From NCBI RefSeq assembly GCF_001639275.1, contig NZ_LWMU01000048.1, positions 1 through 64,000 on the forward strand: 64,000 nt of DNA, given 5' to 3'. The notes beneath the pieces were generated by a model. That model did not search any database. It was not told the origin of the DNA and saw only the letters and a program-made list of their open reading frames with translations. The stretch is from Methanobrevibacter oralis (GTDB taxonomy: Archaea; Methanobacteriota; Methanobacteria; Methanobacteriales; Methanobacteriaceae). Every line of letters starts with the position of its first letter. Position 1 is the first letter of the stretch. A program made the translations under genes and the position numbers. Below are positions 17,276 to 25,854 of the stretch, piece by piece.

Positions 17276-17352
17276 TGAAATTTGAAAAATCTATTTAAAT
17301 ATAATTGTAAAAATTCAATAATATGAAAACCTTACAAAAAATACAAATTTCA
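17276..17352 (+). promoter_or_regulatory. Promoter of the regulator cluster with flanking inverted arms
   Basis: A TATA-like box lies at 17293-17302 (ATTTAAATA). It is flanked by two nine-base elements that are exact reverse complements: TGAAATTTG at 17276-17284 and CAAATTTCA at 17344-17352. The first lies just before the TATA box and the second in the leader, 23 bases before the ATG. Such a pair would suit autoregulation by the encoded winged-helix proteins. This is inferred only. Confidence 0.35.
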
Positions 17353-17374
17353 AAATAATGAATGAGGTTGTAAA

Positions 17375-18166
17375 ATGAGTGCCGAAAACAAAAACATAAC
17401 AAATGAAATAAAATTCCTAGCAAAATCAGGAATACGGCTTAAAATTCTAAAAGAATTGAACATGCAGCCGTCAAGTGTAAAAGAATTAGTTAGAAAAACA
17501 AATATAACATATAGTTCCATTTCAAGTAATCTAACCAAATTAGAGAAAAATGGGCATGTTATAAAAATCGACAATGCTTTTCATTTAAATTCCATTACTA
17601 AAATTTATTTAAAAACTTTAATGGATTTTAAAATGAGCATAGAATTAATAAATGAATTTAATGATTTATGGGATAAACATAACCTTACTCCCATAAACAT
17701 TAATTCATTGCGAAATATAACTGATTTAAAGGATTCAAAATTAATCGAAGCAACGCCTATTGACATATACCGAACACACAACACCATTAAAAATCACCTA
17801 AACCAAACTGCCACCATAAAAGCTATTTTTCCATATCTCCACCCAGATTACCCTGAATTAATTGAAAATACTCTGAAAAATGGTGGAAATGTGGATTTAA
17901 TAATTAATAGAGAATTATTAAAAGAAATTCTCATAAATATTGATAAAAATTTAAGAAAGGAGAGTGTTAAAAATCAAAATTTAAAAATTTTCTCACATAA
18001 ACATGAAATAAACCTGTATTTAGCTATATGTGATACAACAATGAATCTCGGATTGTTTAAAAATGATGGAAGTTTTGATCAAAATAGAATCTTAACTTCA
18101 AATAATTTAAAAGCAATAAAATGGGCAGATGACTTATTTGAGAATATGAAGGAGAGTATATCATAA
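17375..18166 (+). CDS. Winged-helix regulator, FilR1 type
   Basis: This 263-residue protein has an N-terminal winged helix-turn-helix (about 10-75; KELVRKTNITYSSISSNLTKLEKNGHVI) and a following domain of the FilR1/DUF1724 type (about 125-255), in which DIYRTHNTIKNHLNQ and LKAIKWADDLFENM are characteristic. FilR1 relatives are methanogen transcription regulators, linked in Methanothrix to filament growth and methanogenesis control; the ligand is unknown. GAGGTTG precedes the ATG. Its stop overlaps the start of a second paralogue by one base. Candidate operator arms flank its promoter. Confidence 0.82.
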   Translation: MSAENKNITNEIKFLAKSGIRLKILKELNMQPSSVKELVRKTNITYSSISSNLTKLEKNGHVIKIDNAFHLNSITKIYLKTLMDFKMSIELINEFNDLWDKHNLTPININSLRNITDLKDSKLIEATPIDIYRTHNTIKNHLNQTATIKAIFPYLHPDYPELIENTLKNGGNVDLIINRELLKEILINIDKNLRKESVKNQNLKIFSHKHEINLYLAICDTTMNLGLFKNDGSFDQNRILTSNNLKAIKWADDLFENMKESIS

Positions 18167-19005
18167 TGACCAACAGCAACACCAAAAAACAACTTGAAAA
18201 TGAATTTAAAAACATTAAATACATTTTAACATCAACAATGCGAACAAGATTATTATTAAGCATTTATGAAGACTCAAAAAATTTAGATGATTTACGAAAT
18301 GAGCTAAACAAACCTTCAGCAACAATATTACATGGCTTAAAAGAATTGGAAAACATAAACTTAGTAAAAAAGGTTCAAAAATACTACCAATTAACCTCTA
18401 ATGGTTATTTACTTACCACAAATATGCGAAAATTAATCGAAAATTGGTATTCTATAAATAAAAATAAATTATTCTGGAACAATCACGATTTAGAAGATAT
18501 CCCAGAGGATATTCTTAAAGATATTTATCTCTTAAAGGATGCTGAATATGTAAATTCAACAACAAGTGATTTATCCTATGCATTTAATAATTTCATAAAA
18601 TTAATTTCAAATGCAAAATCTTTAAAAATGATTCTTCCAATTTATTCTGAAAATCATTTTAAACATATTATAAATCTTTTAAATAATGATACACTAGAAG
18701 AATTAGAGTTAATTATAAGTAATGATATTTTTGAATCAATAAAAAGTAACGAATTTTTCAATAAAGAATTGATGAACAACAAAAAAGTTAAAATATTTAG
18801 AGTTGAAAAATCCTTAAAATTATTTTTAACATTTTCAAAGGATTTCATGTCACTAACTCTCTTTTTTAAAGATGGACATTATGACGACTCACAAATATTA
18901 ATCAGTAAAACAAAAAATTCGATTGAATGGTCAAGAAACTTATACGACTATTATAAGGTGATATCATGGAGGATGGAACCTACAACTTCAAAAATAAAGA
19001 GTTGA
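18166..19005 (+). CDS. Winged-helix regulator, FilR1 type (paralogue)
   Basis: This 279-residue paralogue of the preceding gene has the same plan: winged helix at about 18-85 (LDDLRNELNKPSATILHGLKE) and a FilR1-like domain behind it, ending SIEWSRNLYDYYKVIS. Divergence from the neighbour is high, so the duplication is old or the two were joined secondarily. The start codon overlaps the upstream stop (TAATG), with GGAGAG upstream. Its last 40 bases overlap the next gene in another frame. The overlap suggests translational coupling and perhaps hetero-oligomers of the two regulators. Confidence 0.78.
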   Translation: MTNSNTKKQLENEFKNIKYILTSTMRTRLLLSIYEDSKNLDDLRNELNKPSATILHGLKELENINLVKKVQKYYQLTSNGYLLTTNMRKLIENWYSINKNKLFWNNHDLEDIPEDILKDIYLLKDAEYVNSTTSDLSYAFNNFIKLISNAKSLKMILPIYSENHFKHIINLLNNDTLEELELIISNDIFESIKSNEFFNKELMNNKKVKIFRVEKSLKLFLTFSKDFMSLTLFFKDGHYDDSQILISKTKNSIEWSRNLYDYYKVISWRMEPTTSKIKS

Positions 19006-19274
19006 ACAATCTATTATTAAACAGAAAAGGTGGTAAAACAACATCCAGGATTATAGATCTTCTTTTTGAGCAACCCTATAATCTAAACCAAATGTCAAAA
19101 ATTTTAGGTTTAGACTACAATACAATCAATCATCATATTTGTAAACTTGAAAAACTTGAATATGTTGAAAATGATGGGGAAAAATATGGTGCTCTTTACT
19201 ACCCCAGCAAAAAATTATTAAAACAAAAAGAGTACTATATTAAATTAAATGAAAAAATTAATCTTGTGATATAA
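18966..19274 (+). CDS. Small winged-helix (ArsR-like) regulator
   Basis: This 102-residue protein is almost entirely a winged helix domain (about 22-90; YNLNQMSKILGLDYNTINHHICKL is split by the turn), with no second domain and no metal-binding Cys pair. AAGGTGAT lies directly before the ATG at 18966, inside the end of the preceding gene, so the 40-base overlap is real and not a misplaced start. It shares one base with the moaB start. DNA binding is confident; its target is unknown. Confidence 0.78.
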   Translation: MEDGTYNFKNKELNNLLLNRKGGKTTSRIIDLLFEQPYNLNQMSKILGLDYNTINHHICKLEKLEYVENDGEKYGALYYPSKKLLKQKEYYIKLNEKINLVI

Positions 19275-19780
19275 TGGGAAGTAAAAGCACTAAACAACAT
19301 CAAAAAGAATCATCTTCAAATTTATCTTGTGGAATTATCACTCTTAGTGATAGTAGAAAGTCTAAAGTTGAGGATTTATCTGGACAATTCTTAACTGAAG
19401 AACTTGAAAAAAAATATCAAGTATCTTCTAGAGTAATAATACCTGATGAAAAAGAAGAATTAATAAAAGCTATTGAAAATATGATAGCTTTAAATATTGA
19501 TGTTATATTAACAACTGGAGGAACTGGACTAAGTAATCGAGATATTACAGTTGAAACTGTTGAAAAACTTTTTGATAAAAGAATTGATGGTTTTGGCGAA
19601 ATATTTAGACATGAATCTTATGAAGAAATAGGCTCTGGTGCATTATTATCAAGAGCTACTGCAGGAGTTTACAAAAAGACAACAATTTTTTCAATGCCTG
19701 GCTCTCCAAATGCTGTTAAAACTGCTTTAAACATGATAATTGATGAACTACCCCATGTAGTTAATCATGCCAAAAAATAG
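19274..19780 (+). CDS. moaB: MoaB/MogA-type molybdopterin adenylyltransferase
   Basis: The family adenylylates molybdopterin before metal insertion into the cofactor of enzymes such as formylmethanofuran dehydrogenase, the first enzyme of methanogenesis from carbon dioxide. The 168-residue protein shows the family motifs CGIITLSDSR, LTTGGTGLSNRDIT and the loop FSMPGSPNAVKTAL, and has normal length. Its ATG shares a base with the stop of the small regulator upstream, so it is read in one transcript with three DNA-binding proteins. A hairpin terminator follows within a few bases. Confidence 0.9.
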   Translation: MGSKSTKQHQKESSSNLSCGIITLSDSRKSKVEDLSGQFLTEELEKKYQVSSRVIIPDEKEELIKAIENMIALNIDVILTTGGTGLSNRDITVETVEKLFDKRIDGFGEIFRHESYEEIGSGALLSRATAGVYKKTTIFSMPGSPNAVKTALNMIIDELPHVVNHAKK

Positions 19781-19785
19781 ATAAT

Positions 19786-19813
19786 AAAATGATGAATTAA
19801 CTTTCATCATTTT
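19786..19813. terminator. Two-way hairpin terminator between moaB and pyrE
   Basis: Perfect ten-base arms (19786-19795 and 19804-19813) with an eight-base loop lie between the convergent moaB and pyrE stops. There is a T run on the plus side and an A run on the other side, so it could end transcripts from both directions. Confidence 0.65.
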
Positions 19814-19814
19814 T

Positions 19815-20351
19815 TTAATCAAAAAATTCATCGACATTAATTAAAGGTTCTAACTCAATTCCTTCTTTTTTAAAAGTTTCAATAGCACCTTCTTGTCTGT
19901 CGACAACAACAAAAGCTCTTTTAACTTTCCCACCATTTTTTTGAATAGCTTTAATAGCTTTAAGAAGAGATCCACCGGTAGTTGTTACATCCTCAACAAC
20001 AACCACATCATCTCCAGAATTAAGATCCCCTTCAATAAGTTTAGAAGTACCATAACCTTTTTTTTCTTTACGAATCATCAATAGTGGAATTTTAGATTCT
20101 AATGAAACAGCAGTAGCTATTGGAACTGCACCTAAAGCTGGACCAGCTACTTTATTTATATTATCATTAGCAATTAGTTTCGTAATTAATTTAGAAATAG
20201 TAGATAATATTTCTGGCTCAGTAATCGCCTTTTTCATGTTAATATAATAATTACTTTTTTTACCAGAAGATAAAGTAAAATCTCCTTCTAAAAACACCCC
20301 ATTTTCTTTTAATAAGTTAATTAAATATTCTTTAGAAAGCATAAGAATCAA
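19815..20351 (-). CDS. pyrE: Orotate phosphoribosyltransferase
   Basis: It joins orotate to PRPP giving OMP, the fifth step of pyrimidine synthesis. The 178-residue protein has the PRPP-binding motif [17 protein letters not shown] and the flexible-loop region [17 protein letters not shown]; the opening [16 protein letters not shown] is typical. The frame start is a TTG that overlaps the stop of the PRC-barrel gene (TTGA); an ATG three codons later (20342) is the safer start, as no strong ribosome site decides it. It is probably co-transcribed with the PRC-barrel gene. Confidence 0.93.
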   Translation of the reverse strand: MILMLSKEYLINLLKENGVFLEGDFTLSSGKKSNYYINMKKAITEPEILSTISKLITKLIANDNINKVAGPALGAVPIATAVSLESKIPLLMIRKEKKGYGTSKLIEGDLNSGDDVVVVEDVTTTGGSLLKAIKAIQKNGGKVKRAFVVVDRQEGAIETFKKEGIELEPLINVDEFFD

Positions 20352-20581
20352 ATAATATCTTCATTACTTTTAAGTAAAACTTTATCACCAATTGTTTTTA
20401 CAAAATCTATTGGAACAATGTTTTCACTAGATTTAATTTGTTCAGTTAAACCACTTTTTTTAACAACAATATCCGTAATTTCAAAGGTATTATCATCAAT
20501 AATGACATCATTAACCTTACCAACGATTTGTATTTCAGCATCAAGTACTTCTTTACCTATAAGATTTTTATTAATTCTCAT
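20348..20581 (-). CDS. PRC-barrel domain protein
   Basis: This 77-residue protein is a single PRC-barrel, the small beta fold shared by photosynthetic reaction-centre H subunits and RimM. Typical features are the opening [20 protein letters not shown] and the mid-strand DIVVKKSG. Archaeal copies are thought to help RNA metabolism or act as adaptors; nothing here shows the partner. AGGTGT precedes the ATG. It overlaps the pyrE start by four bases. Confidence 0.82.
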   Translation of the reverse strand: MRINKNLIGKEVLDAEIQIVGKVNDVIIDDNTFEITDIVVKKSGLTEQIKSSENIVPIDFVKTIGDKVLLKSNEDII

Positions 20582-20741
20582 AAAAAAACACCTAATTTAA
20601 TTATTTTAATTTCAACATATTTAATTTAATTGTTTTAATTATATTAACAACACCAAGACCACATTATTAACACGAAAATAAAAAATTATATTAAGCACAA
20701 AAAAATATTATAATTAATATTAGTTCTCCAATGGTGAAAAA

Positions 20742-22064
20742 ATGAATGAAGATTATATGACAGTATCACAACTTACAAAAAAAATTAAACGCAGAATTGA
20801 TACTGATTTCCAACTTAAAAATATTTATATAAAAGGAGAAATATCAAATTTTAAAATTAATAAACGAAGCAAACATGGATACTTCACTTTAAAAGATAAA
20901 AATACTCAAATAAAAGGAATTATATTCAGTAGAGTTCTAAAAACCCTTAAATTTCAATTAAAAGATGGAATGCATGTTCTAATAAAAGGCAGTGTTGAAA
21001 TATACGAAGCATATGGACAATACCAATTACAAGTAAATAAAGTTACAGAAGATGGGATTGGAGATTTATACATTGCTTATAAACAATTAAAAGAAAAATT
21101 AAACAATGAAGGATTATTTGACAACGAAAAGAAAAAAAATATCCCTAAATTTCCAAAAAGAATCGGTGTAATAACCACCCCTACTGGAGCTGCAATTAGA
21201 GACATTATTACTACAATACACAGACGACACCCAATTTGTGAAATATTAATTTTTCCCTCATTAGTACAAGGAGATATAGCATCTTTTAACATTATTAAAC
21301 AAATAAAAGCTAGTGAAAAATATAATCTTGATACATTAATTATTGGGCGGGGTGGAGGAAGTATAGAAGATTTAAATGCTTTTAATGACGAAAATGTTGC
21401 AAGAGCAGTTTATAATTGTAAAACACCTGTAATCAGTGCAGTAGGTCATGAAATTGATTATACAATAATCGATTTTGTTGCAGATTTAAGAGCTCCAACA
21501 CCAACTGCTGCAGCAGAACTAGCTGTTAGTGACCTAAAATCTATTGAAAATGAAGTTAATCATTATAGTTTAAGATCAAAAAGAGCAATCGCAACACAAA
21601 TTTTAAAGCAAAAAGAAAATGTAAATAATATTTGTAAAAACCCCATATTAAAAAACCCCTACAAATTAGTTAATACTCATGAAATAACTTTAGATAATTT
21701 AGTAAATAGATTAAACCATTTCACAATTAATATTGCAAAAGATAAAGCAAATAAATTTAATCAATTAAAAATACACTTAAATTATGTTCAAAAAGAATAC
21801 TTAGATAATAAAAAACATGATTTAAAAAAAATTAAAGAAAACTACACTTTAAAAAATCCAAAAATAATTACTCAAAAAAAGAATAATAGATTTTTTAAAA
21901 ATATAGAAAAATTAGAAATACTTAACCCTTTATTAACTTTAAAAAGAGGATACACCTTAACTAAAATTAAAGGCAAAATTATATCCACTTCAAAAGATGT
22001 TAAAAAAGGAGAAGAATTAGAAATTGAATTTAAAGATGGAAATGTAAATACAAAAGTTATTTAG
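20742..22064 (+). CDS. xseA: Exodeoxyribonuclease VII large subunit
   Basis: With XseB this enzyme degrades single-stranded DNA from both ends without ATP. The 440-residue protein has the N-terminal OB fold (about 1-100; KNIYIKGEISNFKINKRS), the catalytic domain (about 125-310) with GVITTPTGAAIRDIITTI, DTLIIGRGGGSIEDLNAF and VISAVGHEIDYTIIDF, then a long coiled coil (about 270-400) that binds the small subunit, and ends LKRGYTLTK. All expected regions are present at normal length. It is a bacterial-type nuclease, patchily present in archaea, so an old transfer is likely. A GGTGA ribosome site precedes the ATG. Confidence 0.94.
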   Translation: MNEDYMTVSQLTKKIKRRIDTDFQLKNIYIKGEISNFKINKRSKHGYFTLKDKNTQIKGIIFSRVLKTLKFQLKDGMHVLIKGSVEIYEAYGQYQLQVNKVTEDGIGDLYIAYKQLKEKLNNEGLFDNEKKKNIPKFPKRIGVITTPTGAAIRDIITTIHRRHPICEILIFPSLVQGDIASFNIIKQIKASEKYNLDTLIIGRGGGSIEDLNAFNDENVARAVYNCKTPVISAVGHEIDYTIIDFVADLRAPTPTAAAELAVSDLKSIENEVNHYSLRSKRAIATQILKQKENVNNICKNPILKNPYKLVNTHEITLDNLVNRLNHFTINIAKDKANKFNQLKIHLNYVQKEYLDNKKHDLKKIKENYTLKNPKIITQKKNNRFFKNIEKLEILNPLLTLKRGYTLTKIKGKIISTSKDVKKGEELEIEFKDGNVNTKVI

Positions 22065-22072
22065 GTGGTAAA

Positions 22073-22291
22073 ATGGAAAATATTAGTTTCGAAGAAAGTC
22101 TAGAAAAATTAGAAGAAATAGTTGCAAAATTAGAATCAGGAAATGTGCCTTTAGATGATGCTATTGACGAGTTTAATACTGCAATGACCCTTGTTAAAGC
22201 ATGTAATGAAAAATTAAATAATGCTGAAGAAGCAATTGCTAAGATAGTTGAAGAGAATGGAGAAGTAATTGATTTTAATATTGATGAATAA
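22073..22291 (+). CDS. xseB: Exodeoxyribonuclease VII small subunit
   Basis: This 72-residue helical-hairpin protein has the family signature FEESLEKLEEIVAKLESGNVP (residues 5-25; first 20 shown by key positions F5, E13, L18) and the follow-on LDDAIDEFNTAMTLV. Several copies wrap the coiled coil of XseA and are needed for activity. The gene is nine bases after xseA with GGTGG before its ATG, so the pair is one operon. Its stop directly abuts the convergent cbiZ gene. Confidence 0.94.
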   Translation: MENISFEESLEKLEEIVAKLESGNVPLDDAIDEFNTAMTLVKACNEKLNNAEEAIAKIVEENGEVIDFNIDE

Positions 22292-23308
22292 TCACATAAA
22301 ATAGCTAATCCAATAATTTAAAAGCTTTTTAATTGAATAGCTATCACAATTCTTTACAATTTTAATTGCTAATTTACGAGCATCCTTTTTTTTAATTAAA
22401 TTATCATTAATTTCATCAATTAAATTCAAAACTGATGAAGTGATAGCTACATTTTCTTGTTTTCTCGCATCTATTTGAAGTTGGCGAATAAATATTTCTT
22501 TATCATCGTCTAAATTATCATAAAACTCATTAATATCTAATTTATATCTATTTAATCTTACTAACACATTAGATTGAGATTTATTTGTAATCCAAACTTG
22601 TTTTGAAATTGCTTTTGTAATTGATTCAATTACACACTTAGCTATTAATTCTCCAAGTTTTGAATGTTTACCCGCATTTGTTAAAATGTTATTAGAATCT
22701 AAGTTTGAAAAAATAGCTATTCCATCTGTTCCTGTACCTGTTGCATAAAAATTAGAAAACTGAGAAGGTATTCTTAAATTATTTAAAGCTACTGTTTTAG
22801 CTTCTGTAGCTGTCATGAATGCTTGTGTTAATGTTTGTGTATTTAATTTTGAATTAATAATTAAAATTACATTAATAGTTCCAACATCAAATTGAAAATT
22901 ACCATTTTCTTCATAATATGATGCATTATCACCAGCTCTTGAAGCGTTTGTCCTAACTCCTGCTGTGGATATAGCTGTAACGTTTAGTTTTTTAAAATTT
23001 TTAGATACGATGCTAACATTATTCATTTTAGCTAATGTTATAAGACCAGTTGATGAATTTGAATCAATATCTAAATAGCTACAATGATTTATTAAGTAAT
23101 CTTTCACATCATGATTTTCAAGAAAATTCAAACTCTTTTGAGATAAATGGTGATTAAAAACACTTTTAAAATTATCACTAAAACCAGAATTTAACTCAGA
23201 AGTCGAAATTCCATTACGATTAACAAGAAAATTAATTAAAATACTGTCTTTTAAATAAAAGATTTCATCACGATCAGATGTCTTAAAAATAATACGATTA
23301 TTGTACAT
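22292..23308 (-). CDS. cbiZ: Adenosylcobinamide amidohydrolase
   Basis: CbiZ cuts the amide of adenosylcobinamide so that scavenged incomplete corrinoids can enter the archaeal cobamide pathway. The 338-residue protein has the family core in its middle: VTAISTAGVRTNASRAGD, GTINVILIINSKL, FMTATEAKTVALNNL and YATGTGTDGIAIFS. Beyond about residue 235 is a helical tail with no recognised domain; typical CbiZ cores are about 220 residues, so about 100 residues here are extra. It stands alone between xseB and the thermosome gene, behind the thermosome terminator. Confidence 0.86.
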   Translation of the reverse strand: MYNNRIIFKTSDRDEIFYLKDSILINFLVNRNGISTSELNSGFSDNFKSVFNHHLSQKSLNFLENHDVKDYLINHCSYLDIDSNSSTGLITLAKMNNVSIVSKNFKKLNVTAISTAGVRTNASRAGDNASYYEENGNFQFDVGTINVILIINSKLNTQTLTQAFMTATEAKTVALNNLRIPSQFSNFYATGTGTDGIAIFSNLDSNNILTNAGKHSKLGELIAKCVIESITKAISKQVWITNKSQSNVLVRLNRYKLDINEFYDNLDDDKEIFIRQLQIDARKQENVAITSSVLNLIDEINDNLIKKKDARKLAIKIVKNCDSYSIKKLLNYWISYFM

Positions 23309-23347
23309 AAAAAAAGAAAAAAAAGAAAAGAAATTAAAAAATTTCTT
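23309..23347 (-). terminator. Terminator of the thermosome gene
   Basis: On the minus strand, just after the thermosome stop, seven-base arms (23341-23347 and 23328-23334) with a six-base loop are followed by about 18 bases that are nearly all T. It separates the thermosome gene from cbiZ. Confidence 0.65.
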
Positions 23348-23350
23348 AAT

Positions 23351-24964
23351 CTACATCATTGGAGGCATTCCACCCATACCCGGATCCATACCTTCCATAT
23401 CAGCAGGTGCACTGCTATTAGATGCAATTACATCATCAATTCTCAAAATCATTTCAGCTGCTTCAGAAGCAGATTGAATAGCTTGTTTTTTAACACGTTT
23501 AGGTTCGATTACACCAGCTTCTTTCATATCAGTTACTTTACCAGTAAAGACATCTAATCCCATGTAACAACTGTTTTCATGAGCCGCTCTTAAATCTACT
23601 AAACAGTCAATACTATCTAAACCTGCATTTTCAGCTAAAGTTTTTGGTACAATTTCTAAAGCTTCTGCAAATGCATTAACTGCTAATTGTTCCCTTCCAG
23701 AAATAGATTCTGCATAATCTTTGAGTTTTTTAGCAACAGAAATTTCAGGAGCTCCTCCACCTGCAACAACTTTGTCATCTTCAACAGTAGCTGCTACAAC
23801 ACCAATTGCATCTTCAATAGCTCTTACGATTTCATCAACAATGTGTTTTGTACTACCCCTTACGAACAATGTTACAGATTTAGCTGCACTACATTCTTCT
23901 ACGAAGATCATGTCTTCACCAGAGATTTTTCTTTCTTCTACAATACCTGCTTCACCTAAATCATCAGCGGTTAAATCGTCTAAGTTAGAAATAACATTAG
24001 CACCAGTTGCTCTAGCTAATTTTTCAATGTCGGATTTTTTAACTCTTCTTACTGCTAAAATACCTGCTTTAGATAAGTAATGTTGTGCTAAATCATCAAT
24101 ACCTTTTTGTGCGAATAAGACATTTGCTCCAGAATCTGAAATTTTGTTAACCATGTCTTTAACCATTTTTTCTTCTTGTTCTATGAATGCTTGCATTTGA
24201 GCAGGATCAGTTATTCTGATTTCAGCATCTACTTCAGTTTCTTTTACTTCTAAAGGAGTGTTAACTAATGCAATTTTAGCATTTTTGAGGCTGGAAGGCA
24301 TGCCTGGGTGTACTTTTTCTTTATCTATGATCACTCCTTCAACTAAACTAGATTCTTCAACAACAGCCCCATCTTTTTTCTCGATTTTAATATTATCAGC
24401 GTCAACAATGCCGTCTTCTTCAACTTTTTGTACAGCATCGACAATTAATTGTGCTAATGGTTCACGAGCTGCTTCAGTTCCTTTACCAGTCATTGCAGTT
24501 ATTGCAACTTTTTTCAAGGTATCTCCATCTACAGATTCAATAGCAATATCATCTAAAATTTCTTGTGCTTTCTCTGCTGCTTTTCTGTATCCCATAGCTA
24601 TGATAGTTGGGTGAATATCAGAGTCAAGTAAACTTTCAGATTTTTTTAATAATTCACCAGCAATAATTACAGCAGTAGTAGTTCCATCTCCAACTTCATC
24701 TTCTTGAGTTTTAGCTACTTCTACGAGCATTTTTGCTGCAGGATGTTCGATATCCATTTCTTTTAAGATTGTAACTCCATCATTAGTTACAACAATATCA
24801 CCAAGTCCATCGACTAACATTTTGTCCATTCCTTTAGGACCTAAGGTAGTTCTTACGGTTTCTGCAAGAACTTTACCTGCTAAAATATTATTTCTTTGAG
24901 CATCTCTGCCGACAGATCTATTTGTACCTTCTGGTAAAATAAAAATTGGTTGACCTTGTGCCAT
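23351..24964 (-). CDS. thsA: Thermosome subunit (group II chaperonin)
   Basis: This cytoplasmic ATP-driven folding machine forms double rings with a built-in lid. The 537-residue protein has normal length and all family motifs: [15 protein letters not shown] near the N-terminus, [14 protein letters not shown] with the catalytic Asp, [16 protein letters not shown] near residue 400, and the Gly/Met-rich tail [23 protein letters not shown] precedes the ATG. It is a single gene; the 250 bases upstream contain its promoter, with a TATA-like TTTATATA on the minus strand near 25075-25085. Which of the thermosome paralogues it is cannot be decided here. Confidence 0.95.
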   Translation of the reverse strand: MAQGQPIFILPEGTNRSVGRDAQRNNILAGKVLAETVRTTLGPKGMDKMLVDGLGDIVVTNDGVTILKEMDIEHPAAKMLVEVAKTQEDEVGDGTTTAVIIAGELLKKSESLLDSDIHPTIIAMGYRKAAEKAQEILDDIAIESVDGDTLKKVAITAMTGKGTEAAREPLAQLIVDAVQKVEEDGIVDADNIKIEKKDGAVVEESSLVEGVIIDKEKVHPGMPSSLKNAKIALVNTPLEVKETEVDAEIRITDPAQMQAFIEQEEKMVKDMVNKISDSGANVLFAQKGIDDLAQHYLSKAGILAVRRVKKSDIEKLARATGANVISNLDDLTADDLGEAGIVEERKISGEDMIFVEECSAAKSVTLFVRGSTKHIVDEIVRAIEDAIGVVAATVEDDKVVAGGGAPEISVAKKLKDYAESISGREQLAVNAFAEALEIVPKTLAENAGLDSIDCLVDLRAAHENSCYMGLDVFTGKVTDMKEAGVIEPKRVKKQAIQSASEAAEMILRIDDVIASNSSAPADMEGMDPGMGGMPPMM

Positions 24965-25213
24965 TAATAATCACCTTTTAATTTTTTAATTTATAATAGA
25001 ATAAGTTTAAGTATCAACATAAAAAATAGTTATAGTGTTGAGAAAAACCTTTCTACATATTACTGGGTTTAAGGTTATATAAATATTTTACTATTAATAA
25101 AATTAGAAATTATTATTAATAAAAATAGATAAAAAATCTTTATTTTAAAATTAAAGGAATATTAGATTTTAATTACTTAAATACAGTTAAAATTAAAAAA
25201 TGTATAAATTAAT

Positions 25214-25843
25214 ATGATAAACATGAAGTATATTGATTTAACTCATAAAATTACAAATGAAATTAAAGAATATCCTGGTGATCCAAAAACTAGTATTAGC
25301 TATTTTAAAAAAGCTGATAATAAGGATAGTTGTACATTATCTAACTTTAAAACAGGACTACATACAGGTACCCACATTGATGCGCCTTTTCATTACATAG
25401 AAAACGGAAAGAGCATAGATAAAATTGATATTTCAAAATTTTGTAGTTATGCAAGTATTCATCATGCAGATGTATCTAAAAATGAAGAAATTACAATCGA
25501 TAAAATCACATTTCCAAACAAATTCGAAAAGATAGTTATAATAATCACAGGAGAGAATAATAATTTTGGTAGTTTTGAATATTTTAATGAAAATCCTTAT
25601 ATCTCAAATGAGTTAGCTGATTTATTAATTGAAAAAAATATTAAAGGTATTGTACTAGATACATGTTCACCAGATAAATTTGGAGAAAATATAATTCATA
25701 AAAAATTTTTAAAGAATAACATTTGGATTGTGGAAAATATAACTAATTGTTCTAAACTAACAAAAAATAAATATGAATCCTTCTTTATTCCCCTTAAAAT
25801 TAAAGCAGAAGCATCCCCTATTAGAGCTTTTGTAAAAGAATAA
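25214..25843 (+). CDS. Cyclase / kynurenine formamidase-like hydrolase
   Basis: Members of this family are metal-dependent amidases or lyases; best known is bacterial kynurenine formamidase. The 209-residue protein has the metal motif GLHTGTHIDAPFHYIENG, where His, His, Asp and His bind zinc or manganese, and YIDLTHKITNEIKEYPGDP at the N-terminus, both typical. Tryptophan breakdown is not expected in a methanogen, so the true substrate is unknown. The frame start is ATG 25214; the ATG three codons later (25223, MKYIDLTH) matches homologues better. No ribosome site is seen. Confidence 0.82.
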   Translation: MINMKYIDLTHKITNEIKEYPGDPKTSISYFKKADNKDSCTLSNFKTGLHTGTHIDAPFHYIENGKSIDKIDISKFCSYASIHHADVSKNEEITIDKITFPNKFEKIVIIITGENNNFGSFEYFNENPYISNELADLLIEKNIKGIVLDTCSPDKFGENIIHKKFLKNNIWIVENITNCSKLTKNKYESFFIPLKIKAEASPIRAFVKE

Positions 25844-25854
25844 AATAGGCAGAA

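Noticed and set aside
24258-24614. Plus-strand frame of 118 residues opposite the thermosome gene, and similar frames at 23687-24080
   Set aside because: These are antisense shadows of a well-conserved chaperonin gene.
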